A stretch of 64,000 nucleotides of DNA from Fodinisporobacter ferrooxydans (GCF_022818495.1 NZ_CP089291.1:4543501-4607500), one strand, 5' to 3'; counted from the first letter of the stretch, positions 52,269-61,030 are shown. Program-made: numbers and translations. The notes: a model not told the origin generated them from the letters alone.

Positions 52269-52826
52269 ATGGCGTTTGATGAATTGGTTAGAAGTGCGCA
52301 AAATCGCACGAAGTTTGATCCGAAAAAACGTGTACAGATTCAGCAATTGACAAAATTGCTGGCTTTATCTGCAGACGGAGAAGCCGATCAACCTTGGCAC
52401 TGCATGATTGTTCCACATCGGGAGATTTGTCAGATGATTCGCGGCCAAACGATGCGAACCGATTGTGACGGCGAGTTTACCGCTCTTCTGATCACACGAA
52501 ACCGCAGCAAGCAGACGTTGCGTCCACGCGTATTTTTGCGCGAAACCGCGGCAATTGGACCTGTGCCGTATTCTTCTGTGGCCTTGTCCGCCTGGATCAT
52601 GAAAATGGTGTACATCGGCCGCGGCATGGGGTTGCTGGTCAAGCCCCTTTTCCGCTTTGATGAATCACGATTGCACACCGCCTTGCAGATTCGGCCGGAA
52701 CACAAAATCGTAGCAATGCTTTTGATCGGATTTCCGCAAGAGCAGGAAAGTCTCGACTGCCAGGAGCTTTTGCCGCCTTATGTCCATTTTCACAGCCGAT
52801 CCTTGCAAAGCAGGCAATGGCAATAG
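52269..52826 (+). CDS. Nitroreductase-like protein, unidentified
   Basis: 185 residues starting at the ATG after GGGGGCGCTGGGAT. The C-terminal half (SSVALSAWIMKMVYIGRGMGLLVKP ... HKIVAMLLIGFP) has the pattern of the nitroreductase fold, where a helix lines the FMN site and a strand ends in GYP. The N-terminal half is less clear (QPWHCMIVPH may be the flavin loop). It is 95 nt downstream of queC and could share its transcript. The assignment is tentative. Confidence 0.5.
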   Translation: MAFDELVRSAQNRTKFDPKKRVQIQQLTKLLALSADGEADQPWHCMIVPHREICQMIRGQTMRTDCDGEFTALLITRNRSKQTLRPRVFLRETAAIGPVPYSSVALSAWIMKMVYIGRGMGLLVKPLFRFDESRLHTALQIRPEHKIVAMLLIGFPQEQESLDCQELLPPYVHFHSRSLQSRQWQ

Positions 52827-52865
52827 GGCAGCAGAGCAGGGCAATAAACTTTCGCATATACGAAT

Positions 52866-52907
52866 GAGGTTGTTGCAAGGATTCCAATCCGCTTTTGCAA
52901 CAACCTC
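52866..52907. terminator. Hairpin between convergent genes
   Basis: GAGGTTGTTGCAA and TTGCAACAACCTC form a 13-bp perfect stem around a 16-nt loop. It has no T-run on either strand, but it lies between the stops at 52826 and 52960, as a shared terminator would. Confidence 0.6.
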
Positions 52908-52959
52908 GCATTTGCGACAACTTCGGCTTTTCTGTTCCGTCTTCCCTATTCCGTCTATT

Positions 52960-54255
52960 CTATTCCGCCTGGTCGGTCGGCCAGACGATGGAACTGCTCC
53001 AACGGCCAAAGTCAACATGTTCCTTCATATGCTGCATACACGCTTCATATGTTACGGTTTGCAAAATATCCAACGTGTCAAAAAAATCTACATCCCGGAA
53101 GCGGTACGATGTAAAATTCCTGGAAATATATCGGGGGCTGTCGAGTCCAGCCATAAAGCGGCCGATCGTCTTTCGTCTGCAACGCTCCAATTCCTCTTTC
53201 GGAACGCCTTGCTCAAGATACGTTCGCAACGCTTCTTGCACCCTTTGCATCAATCGATCCGGATCCTTGGAATTCCCTCCTATAATCGAATGGCCATAGG
53301 TTGGAGCTATTTCATATTCCCAGCTAAAATGTTGGTCGATAAGCCCATCATTTAATAATTCCTGGAACAGCGAAGAGCTTTTTCCGAAAATGGCATCCAT
53401 CACTAACCCAATCGCCAACTCACGGGTTAATAATTCATTTCCACGCAGTCCCATGGAAGCTTCTTTAAATCCAAATATACAGCGTGGAATACTGACAGGC
53501 AGTTTGTTTTCCAGCCGCTCCTTGGCTGCCTGTGCAGGCTCTTTCGGGTAGATGCGCTTGATTTCCGGCTGTTCTTTATATGTTTTCTGCTGCTGATTTT
53601 CCCGAATGAGCTGCATCGCCGCTTCGGGATCTACATTGCCGACGATAAACACCAGCATATTGCTTGGATGGTAAAACGTGTTGTAACAGGTATAGAGCAA
53701 CTCCTTCGAGATTTTCGCAATGCTCTCGACCGTTCCCGCAATATCGATGTGCACCGGATGCTTTTGATACAATCCTTGCAATATGCCGAAGTAGCAGCGC
53801 CAATCCGGATTGTCTTCGTACATTTTGATTTCCTGTCCGATGATTCCTTTTTCTTTTTCCACGTTCTCATCGGTAAAATACGGCCGTTGGACAAAATCGA
53901 TCAATGTCGTCAGATTTTCCGGCAGGTCGCTTGTGGAAGAAAATAAATATGTCGTTATGTCAAAGCTTGTAAACGCATTGGCAGACGCCCCATGTGCGGC
54001 GAAATCCTGAAATACGTCATGGTCTTCTTCCTCAAACATTTTATGCTCAAGAAAATGGGCAATTCCATCCGGGACTTGGACTTCTTCGCCGGTTGTCGGC
54101 AAGACAAAGTGGTTGTCGATGGAACCATACTTGGTGGAAAATGTGGCAAACGTTTGCTGAAAGCCCGGCTTCGGCAAAATATATACTTCCAACCCGTTTT
54201 CCAGGCGCTCATGATACAATGTTTCTTGAAGCTTCCCATATGTTTTACTATCCAT
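52960..54255 (-). CDS. yfmH: M16 peptidase with zinc motif, YfmH
   Basis: 431 residues. The inverted zinc motif HxxEH is at H67-x2-E70-H71 (HFLEHKMFE), with the downstream glutamate in EKGIIGQEIKMYED, so this is the catalytic subunit of an M16 pair. In Bacillus, YfmF and YfmH have been linked to maturation of the elongation factor P modification. AGAGGTGA precedes the ATG, and the gene starts 8 nt inside the end of yfmF. Confidence 0.85.
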   Translation of the reverse strand: MDSKTYGKLQETLYHERLENGLEVYILPKPGFQQTFATFSTKYGSIDNHFVLPTTGEEVQVPDGIAHFLEHKMFEEEDHDVFQDFAAHGASANAFTSFDITTYLFSSTSDLPENLTTLIDFVQRPYFTDENVEKEKGIIGQEIKMYEDNPDWRCYFGILQGLYQKHPVHIDIAGTVESIAKISKELLYTCYNTFYHPSNMLVFIVGNVDPEAAMQLIRENQQQKTYKEQPEIKRIYPKEPAQAAKERLENKLPVSIPRCIFGFKEASMGLRGNELLTRELAIGLVMDAIFGKSSSLFQELLNDGLIDQHFSWEYEIAPTYGHSIIGGNSKDPDRLMQRVQEALRTYLEQGVPKEELERCRRKTIGRFMAGLDSPRYISRNFTSYRFRDVDFFDTLDILQTVTYEACMQHMKEHVDFGRWSSSIVWPTDQAE

Positions 54256-55537
54256 CTTGTCTCACCTCTTGATCCCGCAAGAAATACACCGTGTCCAATT
54301 GAACCCGCTGCGCAAATTGAACCACTTGTTCCACCGTCACATGTTGGATGGCTTCCATCATCTCTGCAATCGTTCGGGTTGTGCCGCTGACAACTCCGTT
54401 TGTATAAAGATCTGCAATATTTACCGGCTGATCCTGAAGCGTGCGGTATTGATTCAGCAAGCCGTCACGCGTAAACGCAAATTCCTGTTCGGAGATATTT
54501 CCCGTTTTCATTTCTTCAAATTGCTGCTGAATGATCGACAACGCTTTTTCATAGTTTTGAATTTCAATGCCGGACTGCACATACAAAATCCCTTTCAGAC
54601 TCTCCAGACGACTGGAAGCATAATAGGCAAGACTGGCTTTTTCCCGGACATTGATAAATAGTTTGGAATGTGGAAATCCGCCCAGTATGCCATTATATAC
54701 GATCATCGCCGGATACAGTTCATCCCCATGTGTCGTCCCTGTCCGATATCCGATATTCAACTTGCCTTGATTCACATCCATATGTTCGACAATCGTCTGC
54801 ACTTCACTGCGCTTGGAGCGTATTTGGATGCTTGGAAAATCCGGTTTCCGATTGGCAAAGGGATTTTGCTGAAACACGTCTCCGATTTTTTTGAACATCG
54901 TATCCGGATCGAGCTGTCCGATTACATACACATGGATATCCGATGCTTGCAGCACTTGTGTATATGTTTGATACAATTCCTCATGTGTCAGTTTCTCCAA
55001 TTGCTCGACCGTTCCAAGTCGCGGTACGCCAAATGGCTCATCTTTGCACATCGTTTCCAGACACCGTTCGGATGCATAGGCGATTTTATCGTCGATAATG
55101 CTCAGGATCCGTTCTTTGTGCAGCGCCTTTTCCTTTTCGACTTGATCCTTTGGAAATGCGTTTGCATCCAAACGGGGATGGAACAAAATTTCTTGCAACA
55201 CGGAAAGCGCCTGATCGAGCAGCGGCTCATTCGCATTTAAAAACTGTTCGTTGGGCACCTGCAGCACAAATTCAACAATTTGCCGTTCTCCCTTTTTTAC
55301 AATATATCCATTTATAGCGGCACCATACAAATCATCCAATGCGGTTTGCAGTGCTTGCGCGTCTCGATACGTTTTTGTACCGCGCATGAGAAGATACGGA
55401 ACCAAGGCAGTCCCGGTTGCCATCGATTCATATAAGGGTCGATGAAAATTGACAACGATCGTATTGACTTTAAATTGATCTGTCGGTAAAACGTGAATCG
55501 TAACACCGGCTTGGCGTTGCGTTACAAACTCGGTCAT
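54248..55537 (-). CDS. yfmF: M16 peptidase-like partner subunit, YfmF
   Basis: 429 residues of the pitrilysin fold without the HxxEH motif. Relatives with this loss act as the non-catalytic half that helps bind substrate. REKASLAYYASSRLES in the second half matches the conserved R/Y region of M16 C-terminal domains. AAAGGTGG precedes the ATG. It is the first gene of the yfmF-yfmH pair. Confidence 0.85.
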   Translation of the reverse strand: MTEFVTQRQAGVTIHVLPTDQFKVNTIVVNFHRPLYESMATGTALVPYLLMRGTKTYRDAQALQTALDDLYGAAINGYIVKKGERQIVEFVLQVPNEQFLNANEPLLDQALSVLQEILFHPRLDANAFPKDQVEKEKALHKERILSIIDDKIAYASERCLETMCKDEPFGVPRLGTVEQLEKLTHEELYQTYTQVLQASDIHVYVIGQLDPDTMFKKIGDVFQQNPFANRKPDFPSIQIRSKRSEVQTIVEHMDVNQGKLNIGYRTGTTHGDELYPAMIVYNGILGGFPHSKLFINVREKASLAYYASSRLESLKGILYVQSGIEIQNYEKALSIIQQQFEEMKTGNISEQEFAFTRDGLLNQYRTLQDQPVNIADLYTNGVVSGTTRTIAEMMEAIQHVTVEQVVQFAQRVQLDTVYFLRDQEVRQDG

Positions 55538-55668
55538 TCACAAGCCACCTTTCCTTTGTCGGGACACTTTCAGTTTTTTCTTCTACTACCATTGTACGGT
55601 TTCCAGAAAAATTCATACATGTTCCATCATACTTCCTTTGCTTTCCTTTTACAAATACGAGCATGTTG

Positions 55669-55719
55669 AAAAAAACGGATGTGGTTCATCTCCAAGAAAG
55701 AGCAACCACATCCGCTTTT
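55669..55719. terminator. Rho-independent terminator of folD
   Basis: CGGATGTGGTT (55676-55686) and AACCACATCCG (55704-55714) form an 11-bp stem. On the minus strand it is followed by a T-run (plus-strand AAAAAA before the stem), so it ends folD, and CTTTTG follows on the plus strand. Confidence 0.85.
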
Positions 55720-55769
55720 GAAAGGTTTTGCAAAAAGCAAGTACGGTACAGTTTCGATCGTCCGTGGAC

Positions 55770-56633
55770 TTAGACCGTTACAAGGCGATCCGCTTGCCGC
55801 CTGGCAGCCGCAACTGTATTGTACAAAAGCATCGATATCGTCATCGGACCAACTCCGCCGGGTACAGGCGTGATATAAGAGGCAACCGATTGAATTTCAT
55901 CAAAATCGCAATCGCCATAGATTCGATTTTTCTCCCGATTGATTCCTACATCGATGACAACCGCACCAGGCTTCACCATATCAGCTGTAATCAAATGCTT
56001 CTTGCCGACGGCGACGATTAAAATGTCTGCCATCCGCGTCATTTCCTTCAGATTCTTCGTATAGGCATGACAAACGGAAACGGTTGCGTTTTCGTTCAGC
56101 AGCAATGTTGCCAAGGGCCGCCCAACGATATGGCTATGACCCACAATGACCGTATTTTTTCCCTGCAGGTCGATATTGTATTGTTTCAAGAGATGCAAAA
56201 CGCCAAACGGAGTACAAGGCAAAAACGCATCTTTGCCCAACTGCATGTTGCCGATATTTACAGGATGAAACCCGTCCACATCTTTTTCAGGATCAATCGC
56301 ATCAATCACAGTTCGCACATCAATATGCTTGGGTAAAGGAAGTTGTACCAAGATGCCGTGTATCGAATCGTCCTGATTCAATTGTTGAATCCGATCGATC
56401 ACTTGTTGCTGTGTTACCGTCTCTGGCATTCGAAAAACGACGGAATAAATCCCCACTTCTGCCGCTGCTTTTTCTTTCGCCCGCACATACGTATGGGAAG
56501 CGGGATCATCCCCGATCAAAAGTACGGCCAAGCCAGGTGTTATGTTTTGCAATTTTAGTTTTTCGACGTCATGTTTTAATTGTTGTTGTAGCTCGGCGGC
56601 AACATGTTTTCCGTTCAACACGACAGCATTCAA
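55770..56633 (-). CDS. folD: Methylenetetrahydrofolate dehydrogenase/cyclohydrolase FolD
   Basis: 287 residues from a TTG codon (GGGAG upstream). Conserved segments: SHTYVRAKEKAA with the active-site lysine, GILVQLPLPKH, DVDGFHPVNIG, CTPFGVLHLL, and GHSHIVGRPLATLLL, where the usual GRSxxVGxP has His for Arg. PVPGGVGPMTISML follows near the end. It interconverts methylene-, methenyl- and 10-formyl-tetrahydrofolate. The leader carries a ZTP riboswitch. Confidence 0.93.
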   Translation of the reverse strand: MNAVVLNGKHVAAELQQQLKHDVEKLKLQNITPGLAVLLIGDDPASHTYVRAKEKAAAEVGIYSVVFRMPETVTQQQVIDRIQQLNQDDSIHGILVQLPLPKHIDVRTVIDAIDPEKDVDGFHPVNIGNMQLGKDAFLPCTPFGVLHLLKQYNIDLQGKNTVIVGHSHIVGRPLATLLLNENATVSVCHAYTKNLKEMTRMADILIVAVGKKHLITADMVKPGAVVIDVGINREKNRIYGDCDFDEIQSVASYITPVPGGVGPMTISMLLYNTVAAARRQADRLVTV

Positions 56634-56767
56634 TTGATTTCAACTCCCTTTTCGCAACATTTATTGTTAAAATACACGATATAGCAAAAATCATGCGAAT
56701 CAATATCTAGATAGAAAGGCATTCAATGTTAGATGTACCGAACTTTTGAATATTCCAAATCAAACAC

Positions 56768-56860
56768 AAAAAACCCCCTGAGCATAGGTGCCCAGGCGGT
56801 CGGCAAATAAAAGATCACACTCCCATGTGGTTATCCACTTCCGCCAGTTATGTGATCCGA
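56768..56860 (-). promoter_or_regulatory. ZTP (pfl) riboswitch with terminator, upstream of folD
   Basis: Read leftward: P1 is GATCACA paired with TGTGATC; between its strands are AACTGGCG, a GTGG/CCAC hairpin and GGGAG. The conserved downstream strand CCGCCTGGGC is at 56799-56790. CCTGGGCACCTATGCTCAGG then folds as a terminator stem (56796-56777) with a T-run. The CCTGGGC half is shared by aptamer and terminator, so ligand binding should allow read-through. ZTP or ZMP rises when 10-formyl-folate is short, and folD is a known target of this class. Confidence 0.88.
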
Positions 56861-56927
56861 ACATTTACATGCAGTTCATACTTGTATAGCATAACGAATT
56901 GTGCAAGAAAAGGCAACTATTTATCAT

Positions 56928-57167
56928 TTATCTCTTCAATTGGCTTCGAACCGCAGCTTGTGCTACGTCGAAATCAAGTTTCGTGATGACCTGAGCTTCA
57001 CGTATCCATTGTTGTACAGCACGTGTCATCACTGGGGTCACATATTTCGGCGAACCGTACTTTTGAATAATCTCTCTCTTCGTCATATCATGTTGTGAAG
57101 TACAGTGGTTGTTCGTTAACGCCTCCATAAGTTCTCCACAGACCGGACATTGAAACAAGGCCATCAT
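56928..57167 (-). CDS. Small zinc-finger protein, Ros/MucR-like
   Basis: 79 residues from tandem ATGs at 57167 with GGGAAGG close upstream. CPVCGELMEAL, then HCTSQHDMTKREIIQKYGSP: a C-x2-C and H/C-rich pair with the pattern H-x3-H followed by a G-x-P turn. This recalls the Ros/MucR zinc finger, whose core is C..C, L..H...H and a Y...W/YG.P segment. Those proteins bind DNA. The likeness is by eye and the rest (helical, charged) is not identified. Confidence 0.55.
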   Translation of the reverse strand: MMALFQCPVCGELMEALTNNHCTSQHDMTKREIIQKYGSPKYVTPVMTRAVQQWIREAQVITKLDFDVAQAAVRSQLKR

Positions 57168-57355
57168 CCCTTCCCAACGTGGATCGATCCTGCGCGTTAC
57201 AACTCCCAAACATGAAACCCGATAGACGACGTCTTCTGAAACGGTTACTTATTTGCCTTCGTCATCCCCTAACAGTGTATTGAAAATGATTATACCTTTA
57301 GTGTACAAATTATTTGTGAAATTCGCAACACTTTTCCAACCAATGGTAAATGTTT

Positions 57356-57679
57356 TTATGAATCGTCATCGTCCAAAACAGGAGAGCCGATTTCCCCTTT
57401 CAGATGAAATGGGCCATTTTCTTTGGATTGAAGCTCTCCGATCATATTTTGCAAGTCTTTTTCACTTCCTTGTGCTGTGATTCCTATATTTAAGGTTCCG
57501 CGCAAATTTCGCACATGGAGTTCTTCAATATGATATTCCAGGCGCTTGATCCGCATCGCCATCTGCAACTGTTGTTTCAACTGCTCATTTTCTCGTTCCA
57601 AACGTTCCACCCGCTGCTGCAACTGTTGAAGCATGATCCACACATCATGTATTCCCGGCATTCCAAACATATTATACAT
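57356..57679 (-). CDS. GerPC-like spore germination protein, short form
   Basis: 107 residues from the ATG at 57679 (GGGGTGG upstream); a GTG at 57688 is the alternative. A coiled coil (MLQQLQQRVERLERENEQLKQQLQ, about 15-40) leads into RIKRLEYHIEELHVRNLRGTLNIGITA, which matches the GerPC pattern IEYKI-x-L-x-V-x-x-L-x-GTLNIG. GerP proteins are made in the mother cell and help germinants cross the coat. It follows a tiny GerPB-like gene by 34 nt. Confidence 0.65.
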   Translation of the reverse strand: MYNMFGMPGIHDVWIMLQQLQQRVERLERENEQLKQQLQMAMRIKRLEYHIEELHVRNLRGTLNIGITAQGSEKDLQNMIGELQSKENGPFHLKGEIGSPVLDDDDS

Positions 57680-57713
57680 TCTGTCCACCCCAAACCGATG
57701 GATTCACATGGGT

Positions 57714-57848
57714 TCATCGCCCGGTAACCTTGCGCACGCGCCGGCGGGGCTGCTTTTTCCTGACGATCAATTGTGTATGTCCGATACTTAACGACCCGCC
57801 AGCAATGGAATCAATCCGGAGAACTTGTACTGCCAATTGAATCTTCAA
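57714..57848 (-). CDS. GerPB-like mini protein
   Basis: 44 residues from a TTG at 57848 with GGAGGTGAG upstream. The start LAVQVLRIDSIAGGSLSIGHTQLIV follows the GerPB pattern (I-x-I-x-S-I-x-x-S-x-x-x-IG), but the protein then ends in a basic tail (RKKQPRRRVRKVTGR) instead of the usual 25 or so further residues. Its place directly before the GerPC-like gene supports the call. Other gerP genes are not seen here. Confidence 0.55.
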   Translation of the reverse strand: MKIQLAVQVLRIDSIAGGSLSIGHTQLIVRKKQPRRRVRKVTGR

Positions 57849-57967
57849 TGCTCTCACCTCCACTTGGGCGATTGCCTATTTCTATCCTATGCTCCAAAGC
57901 TGTCTGTGACACCTTTTCTGTTGGTCGAATAGGCTAAAAGATCAAACAATGTCACATAAAGGTGTGA

Positions 57968-58477
57968 ATGATGATGGAAGACCAAAATCACTTGCAAGAT
58001 TGGACGGAATACGCAAGAGCATACCTGGGAGATTCTTTTTGGAATGAGATTATGACAATCATGCAGACATATTCACTGGGGTTTCCGCAAACGGATATCG
58101 AAAATGCAGGCAAGCAGTCAACTTGGGAAACAAAGGAAGCAAAGGAAACAAAGGAAACAAAGGGACCGCGTATTGATCTATTTCAGACAACACATGATCT
58201 GATCGCCTGTGTCGAAGTTCCGGGAATTGAGCATGTAAACGAGATTGATGTCCGTATTGACGGACAAACGTTGCTCATTGCGGGACGTTTGCGAACCAAA
58301 TATCCGAAAGACCTTGCCATTCTTTCGGAGCGATGCACAGGCCGTTTTGAGCGGCATGTGCATCTGCCTGTCCCAATTCTGAAAGATGCCGTGACGGCAA
58401 AATATGCCCATGGACTGCTGGAGATCCGGATGCCGATCATTCGACAGCCAAAACAGAAAAAAATCCGGGTAGAATAA
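57968..58477 (+). CDS. Small heat shock protein Hsp20 family
   Basis: 169 residues; three in-frame ATGs stand together at 57968-57976 after AAAGGTG. The alpha-crystallin domain runs from about 68 to 160 (RIDLFQTTHDLIACVEVPGI, LLIAGRL, GRFERHVHLPVPI, AHGLLEIRMP). Before it lies a repeated KETKETK segment encoded by 9-bp DNA repeats. It may be a cytosolic chaperone or, as for Bacillus CotP, a spore coat component. No CIRCE element is seen. Confidence 0.82.
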   Translation: MMMEDQNHLQDWTEYARAYLGDSFWNEIMTIMQTYSLGFPQTDIENAGKQSTWETKEAKETKETKGPRIDLFQTTHDLIACVEVPGIEHVNEIDVRIDGQTLLIAGRLRTKYPKDLAILSERCTGRFERHVHLPVPILKDAVTAKYAHGLLEIRMPIIRQPKQKKIRVE

Positions 58478-58498
58478 ACTGGAATAAATCGAAAGAAA

Positions 58499-58526
58499 AA
58501 CACTTGTGAAACATTCCACAAGTGTT
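58499..58526. terminator. Hairpin between hsp20 and ndh
   Basis: AACACTTGTG and CACAAGTGTT form a 10-bp stem with an 8-nt loop. Leftward it is followed by TTTTCTTTC. It lies between the convergent genes. Confidence 0.7.
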
Positions 58527-58612
58527 GGCGAATTTATACGTTTCACTTTATCAAATTGCATCAAAACGGATCCGTCGATACACGATCCATGCAACGATTT
58601 CACTTCATCCCG

Positions 58613-59788
58613 TTACGCTTTTTTAATGACAGCGCCAATTTTTGCAAGATAGCGCAATTTGCTCATATCTTTTACAATATATGCAAATCGGCCAGTCGCT
58701 TGATAATTCTTACCTATTTTTGCAATCGCATCTTTCCGTCCGAGGGAAGCAATCGATCCCATAATTTGCGGTTTGAATGGCTCTTTCGTGCCTCCACGCA
58801 AATCGGCAAACAAATATTTCCCGACAGCAGTACCCATTTGGCCGGCAATCTGCGCTGTTGGAGGATAGGGACGGCCGGTTTCTTCGTTGATAATAAAGCA
58901 ACTGTCTCCGATGATATATACATCCTCGTATCCGAGTGCTTGCAAATATTCATTTACTTTTGCACGGCCGCGCGGCTCTGTTTCAAATCCTGCATCAATG
59001 ACGATTTGATTGCCACGTACGCCGCCTGTCCATACCAATGTTTGTGTTGCAATGACATCGCCATTTTTCAAATGCACTTTACCTGGTTCCACTTGTACAA
59101 TCGGCACTCCCACAAGAAACTTCACGCCGCGTTCTGTCAAGCTTTTTTCCGCACGTTCTACCAATTCTTTATCAAAGCCTGGCAGAATGCTAGGGGCAGC
59201 TTCCACATTAAACAATTTCACTTTATCGAGAGGAATGTTATTTTCTTCACATAGTACAGGCATGCGATCCGCAAATTCACCAACCAGTTCAATTCCGCTG
59301 AATCCGGCACCGCCAACGACAAACGTCAATAACGATTCGTCTCTCGTATAGTGATACTCTGCAAAACATCTTTCAATATGTGTGCGGAGCAAACGAGCCT
59401 GATTGATAGATTTAAGAATAAAGCTGTGTTCTTTTAAACCTGGAATGCCAAAATACTCGGTCTCACTGCCAAGTGCAACAACTAAATAATCATACGAAAG
59501 TTCCTGCTGCGATAAACGGACACGCTTCTCTTTCGGGTCGATAGATTCGACATGGTCTTTGATAAGCGTAATGTATTTATTGCGGATGACCGGCTCGATC
59601 ATAATTCTGGCAGATGTGTCGCTTTTCGCGCCTGCACCTAATTCATGCAATTGTGTTACCAATTGATGATAGTTATGTTTATTGACCAAAATGACTTCTG
59701 TATCTTCCGGTGTAGCATTTTTCCGAAGTTCCAATGCAGTTACCAGCCCGGCATAGCCCGCTCCCAAAATAACAACTCGTTTTGGCAT
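58613..59788 (-). CDS. ndh: Type II NADH dehydrogenase
   Basis: 391 residues. FAD-binding GAGYAG at 9-14, NADH-binding GGAGFSGIEL near 159, IGDSCFI, and PPTAQIAGQMG near 308-318, typical of NDH-2. It oxidises NADH and reduces menaquinone at the membrane face without pumping protons. GAGGG lies before the ATG. The promoter and a Rex-like operator lie just upstream, so control by the NADH/NAD ratio is likely. Confidence 0.9.
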   Translation of the reverse strand: MPKRVVILGAGYAGLVTALELRKNATPEDTEVILVNKHNYHQLVTQLHELGAGAKSDTSARIMIEPVIRNKYITLIKDHVESIDPKEKRVRLSQQELSYDYLVVALGSETEYFGIPGLKEHSFILKSINQARLLRTHIERCFAEYHYTRDESLLTFVVGGAGFSGIELVGEFADRMPVLCEENNIPLDKVKLFNVEAAPSILPGFDKELVERAEKSLTERGVKFLVGVPIVQVEPGKVHLKNGDVIATQTLVWTGGVRGNQIVIDAGFETEPRGRAKVNEYLQALGYEDVYIIGDSCFIINEETGRPYPPTAQIAGQMGTAVGKYLFADLRGGTKEPFKPQIMGSIASLGRKDAIAKIGKNYQATGRFAYIVKDMSKLRYLAKIGAVIKKA

Positions 59789-59805
59789 GATGTACGTTCA
59801 CCCTC

Positions 59806-59823
59806 TTGTGTATATTTTCACAA
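59806..59823. promoter_or_regulatory. Rex-type operator at the ndh start point
   Basis: TTGTGTATATTTTCACAA fits TTGTGAA-N4-TTCACAA with one mismatch outside the N positions. It starts 17 nt upstream of the ndh ATG and ends 11 nt past the -10 hexamer, so it covers the first transcribed bases. Bacillus ndh is under Rex control. Confidence 0.65.
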
Positions 59824-59833
59824 TCTATTCAAA

Positions 59834-59861
59834 ATAATAGCAGGAAATTCAACAAAGTCAA
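59834..59861 (-). promoter_or_regulatory. Sigma-A promoter of ndh
   Basis: TTGACT (59861-59856), a 16-bp spacer, and TATTAT (59839-59834). The start point would fall near 59827, beside the Rex-like box. Confidence 0.7.
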
Positions 59862-60133
59862 TCGTATATTGCTTTTTTATGTCAAATATTCTACATATAT
59901 TTAACTATCTAGTTTGCCTGTCTAGGATTCTATTTTTTTACATGTTATAATAAATTTTTACATATTATTATACTATACTGTTCACTGCTATTTTTCTTAT
60001 CTCCTCGATTCATCGTATTCCGATACTTTCAACGTTCAAAGCAGGCGCAACGGATGCCTATTTCCGCATCATGACGTACTTTCAAATACATGTTTGTCTT
60101 ACAACGACACCTGAATGGAAACGGAGGTTTCAA
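59862..60133. other. AT-rich region between ndh and the LysR gene
   Basis: About 270 nt, strongly AT-rich around 59920-59990. It must contain the LysR gene promoter. TTGACG-like or T-N11-A sites cannot be picked out with confidence. No gene is visible. Confidence 0.4.
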
Positions 60134-61030
60134 ATGCTCGACGCACATTTGCACGTGTTTCTCACAGTGGCAGAAAAAAGAAATTTTTCCAGAGCAGCCG
60201 AATTTCTGAATTTGACCCAGCCTGCCATCAGCCAGCAGATTCAAACATTAGAAGAGTATTACGGGGCGAAACTGTTTGAACGTACAAACAAACGTGTCGA
60301 GCTTACGCAAGCAGGCCATGTTTTAGTGCCATACGCACAAAAAATCATGGAAACACACCATCATGCCTTGCAAGCGGTCAATGATTTGACCGGGCAAGTA
60401 ACCGGCAAACTTACCATTGGTGCCAGCCTGACCATTGGCGAGTATATTTTGCCAAAACTCCTTGCGAATTTTTCTGGAAATTATCCAAAGGTCGAGCCGA
60501 CTGTGAAGATTGGCAACACGGAAGTAATCGCAGAGCATATGCTGTCTGGCACCATTGATTTGGGATTGATTGAAGGCCCTATTCATAACAAGCATCTGCA
60601 TGTTGTTCCATTTCTCGAGGATGAAATGTTGCTGATTGTACCTGCCAACCACATGTTGAACAGGTATACGGAAGTGGAAGTGGATGATGTAGCAAACGAA
60701 ACGTTTCTACTGCGCGAAGCTGGCTCCGGCACCCGCTTTGCAATGGAGGAATTATTGCATGATTTATCGATTCAGCCAAAACGGGTGATCCAATTAGGAA
60801 GTCTGCAGTCGATCAAAGAAGGAGTGGAAGCGGGGCTTGGCATCTCCTTCTTATCCAAATGGACCATTCAGAAAGAAATTCAATTGCAATCGATTCATCC
60901 GGTTCGAATCAAAGGTGTCAGACTGAAACGACAATTCTCTTTGTTAAATCGCAAAGGACAGTTTGCATCAAGAGCTGTCACGGAATTTATGAGAGTTGTA
61001 CAGGAAACCAAATGGGAAGAAGAAAAATAA
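60134..61030 (+). CDS. LysR family transcriptional regulator
   Basis: 298 residues from the ATG at 60134 (GGAGG, 6-nt spacer). The N-terminal winged helix (FLTVAEKRNFSRAAEFLNLTQPAISQQIQTLEEYYGAKLFERTNKRVELT) is typical. The effector domain follows (GKLTIGASLTIGEYILPKLL; VEAGLGISFLSKW). It resembles the CysL/CysB-like side of the family in length and layout. The neighbours (ndh, PAP2) give no clear target. Confidence 0.88.
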   Translation: MLDAHLHVFLTVAEKRNFSRAAEFLNLTQPAISQQIQTLEEYYGAKLFERTNKRVELTQAGHVLVPYAQKIMETHHHALQAVNDLTGQVTGKLTIGASLTIGEYILPKLLANFSGNYPKVEPTVKIGNTEVIAEHMLSGTIDLGLIEGPIHNKHLHVVPFLEDEMLLIVPANHMLNRYTEVEVDDVANETFLLREAGSGTRFAMEELLHDLSIQPKRVIQLGSLQSIKEGVEAGLGISFLSKWTIQKEIQLQSIHPVRIKGVRLKRQFSLLNRKGQFASRAVTEFMRVVQETKWEEEK

